Origin: Bacteroidia bacterium
GTDB lineage: Bacteria > Bacteroidota > Bacteroidia > SpSt-205
DNA: 46,208 nucleotides
Assembly (NCBI GenBank): GCA_026413325.1
Contig: JANZYW010000007.1
Location: 6,947 to 53,154, forward strand
Direction of reading: 5' to 3'
The position numbers and the translations under genes are program-made. The notes under the pieces were generated by a model, which was given only the letters and a program-made list of their open reading frames with translations, made no database searches and had not been told where the DNA came from. Positions 45,771 through 46,208 of this stretch are shown here, piece after piece (positions within the stretch are counted from its first letter, which is position 1; every line of letters starts with the position of its first letter).

Positions 45771-45774
45771 TAGT

Positions 45775-46208
45775 ATGAAACGTCAGGTTACAACGATGGG
45801 ACTGTTTCTGTCCTGCGGCCTTTTGGCGCAAGGAGGGAATTTGCGACATCTTTCTTCTCCTCCTGGGCGAGCTAAGTCTTTTTACTTTGTTCAAAATAGG
45901 GGTCAATGGCATCCTGATGTGTGGGCTCATTCTCATTTGCCTGGGGGGGAGGTATGGATCACTCGATGGGGTCTCCTTTTAGATTGGTACCAAATAGCGT
46001 CGGGTTCGGATGCTACTCGCTCTCTGGTCTTAGAAGGCCCTTATCATACCTCGCAGGAATATCGTGTCGGACATCGCGTTCGGTTGAGCTTTATAGGAGC
46101 CAATACGACCCCTCATGTAGAATATAGAGAAAAGGTTTCTTATTATCACAACTACTTCATAGGAAATAACCCAAGTCGTTGGGTGAGTTATGTTCCCCTA
46201 TATAGAGA
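45775..46208 (+). CDS. SBBP/DUF7948-type large secreted protein, truncated by the window edge
   Basis: MKRQVTTMGLFLSCGLLAQGGNLRHLSSPPGRAKSFYFVQNRGQWHPDVWAHSHLPGGEVWITRWGLLLDWYQ...YFIGNNPSRWVSYVPLYR, open to the edge; 'FVQNRGQW' is typical of this Bacteroidetes family. Confidence 0.75.
   Translation, partial: MKRQVTTMGLFLSCGLLAQGGNLRHLSSPPGRAKSFYFVQNRGQWHPDVWAHSHLPGGEVWITRWGLLLDWYQIASGSDATRSLVLEGPYHTSQEYRVGHRVRLSFIGANTTPHVEYREKVSYYHNYFIGNNPSRWVSYVPLYR

Overview
The window looks like a Bacteroidota chromosome segment (about 35 genes, no tRNA, rRNA, CRISPR array or transposase seen). Evidence for the lineage: TAnnTTTG-type -7 promoter boxes, a HmuY-like protein with a T9SS-type C-terminus next to a TonB receptor, an alternative complex III (ACIII) operon, and conserved Bacteroidetes-only families. 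Main blocks: TonB receptor (truncated at the left edge) and HmuY-like protein; polA; ATP-dependent DNA ligase; TPR-CHAT protein; lysS; frameshifted COG5493-like gene; nuoE-carA; PfkB kinase; beta-propeller-like secreted protein; ACIII operon actABCDEF; SGNH hydrolase-MBOAT-membrane fusion protein-'AsnB-like' cluster; tktA-tktB-folK-TPR; ettA; pdhA-PP2C(LysM)-Ser/Thr kinase; recF; a frameshifted PAS-SpoIIE gene; and an SBBP-type protein truncated at the right edge. Most notable: (1) fifteen transcription-unit-leading genes carry a perfect TAnnTTTG box only 2-7 nt before the start codon, implying near-leaderless mRNAs; (2) the divergent recF and pdhA start codons appear to overlap, with each promoter box inside the other gene; (3) pdhA is translationally coupled to a PP2C-LysM phosphatase and a Ser/Thr kinase; (4) an unlisted CHAT-domain gene remnant lies between polA and the ligase; (5) two genes are split by apparent single-nucleotide frameshifts. 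All calls come from reading the sequence; no database search was run.
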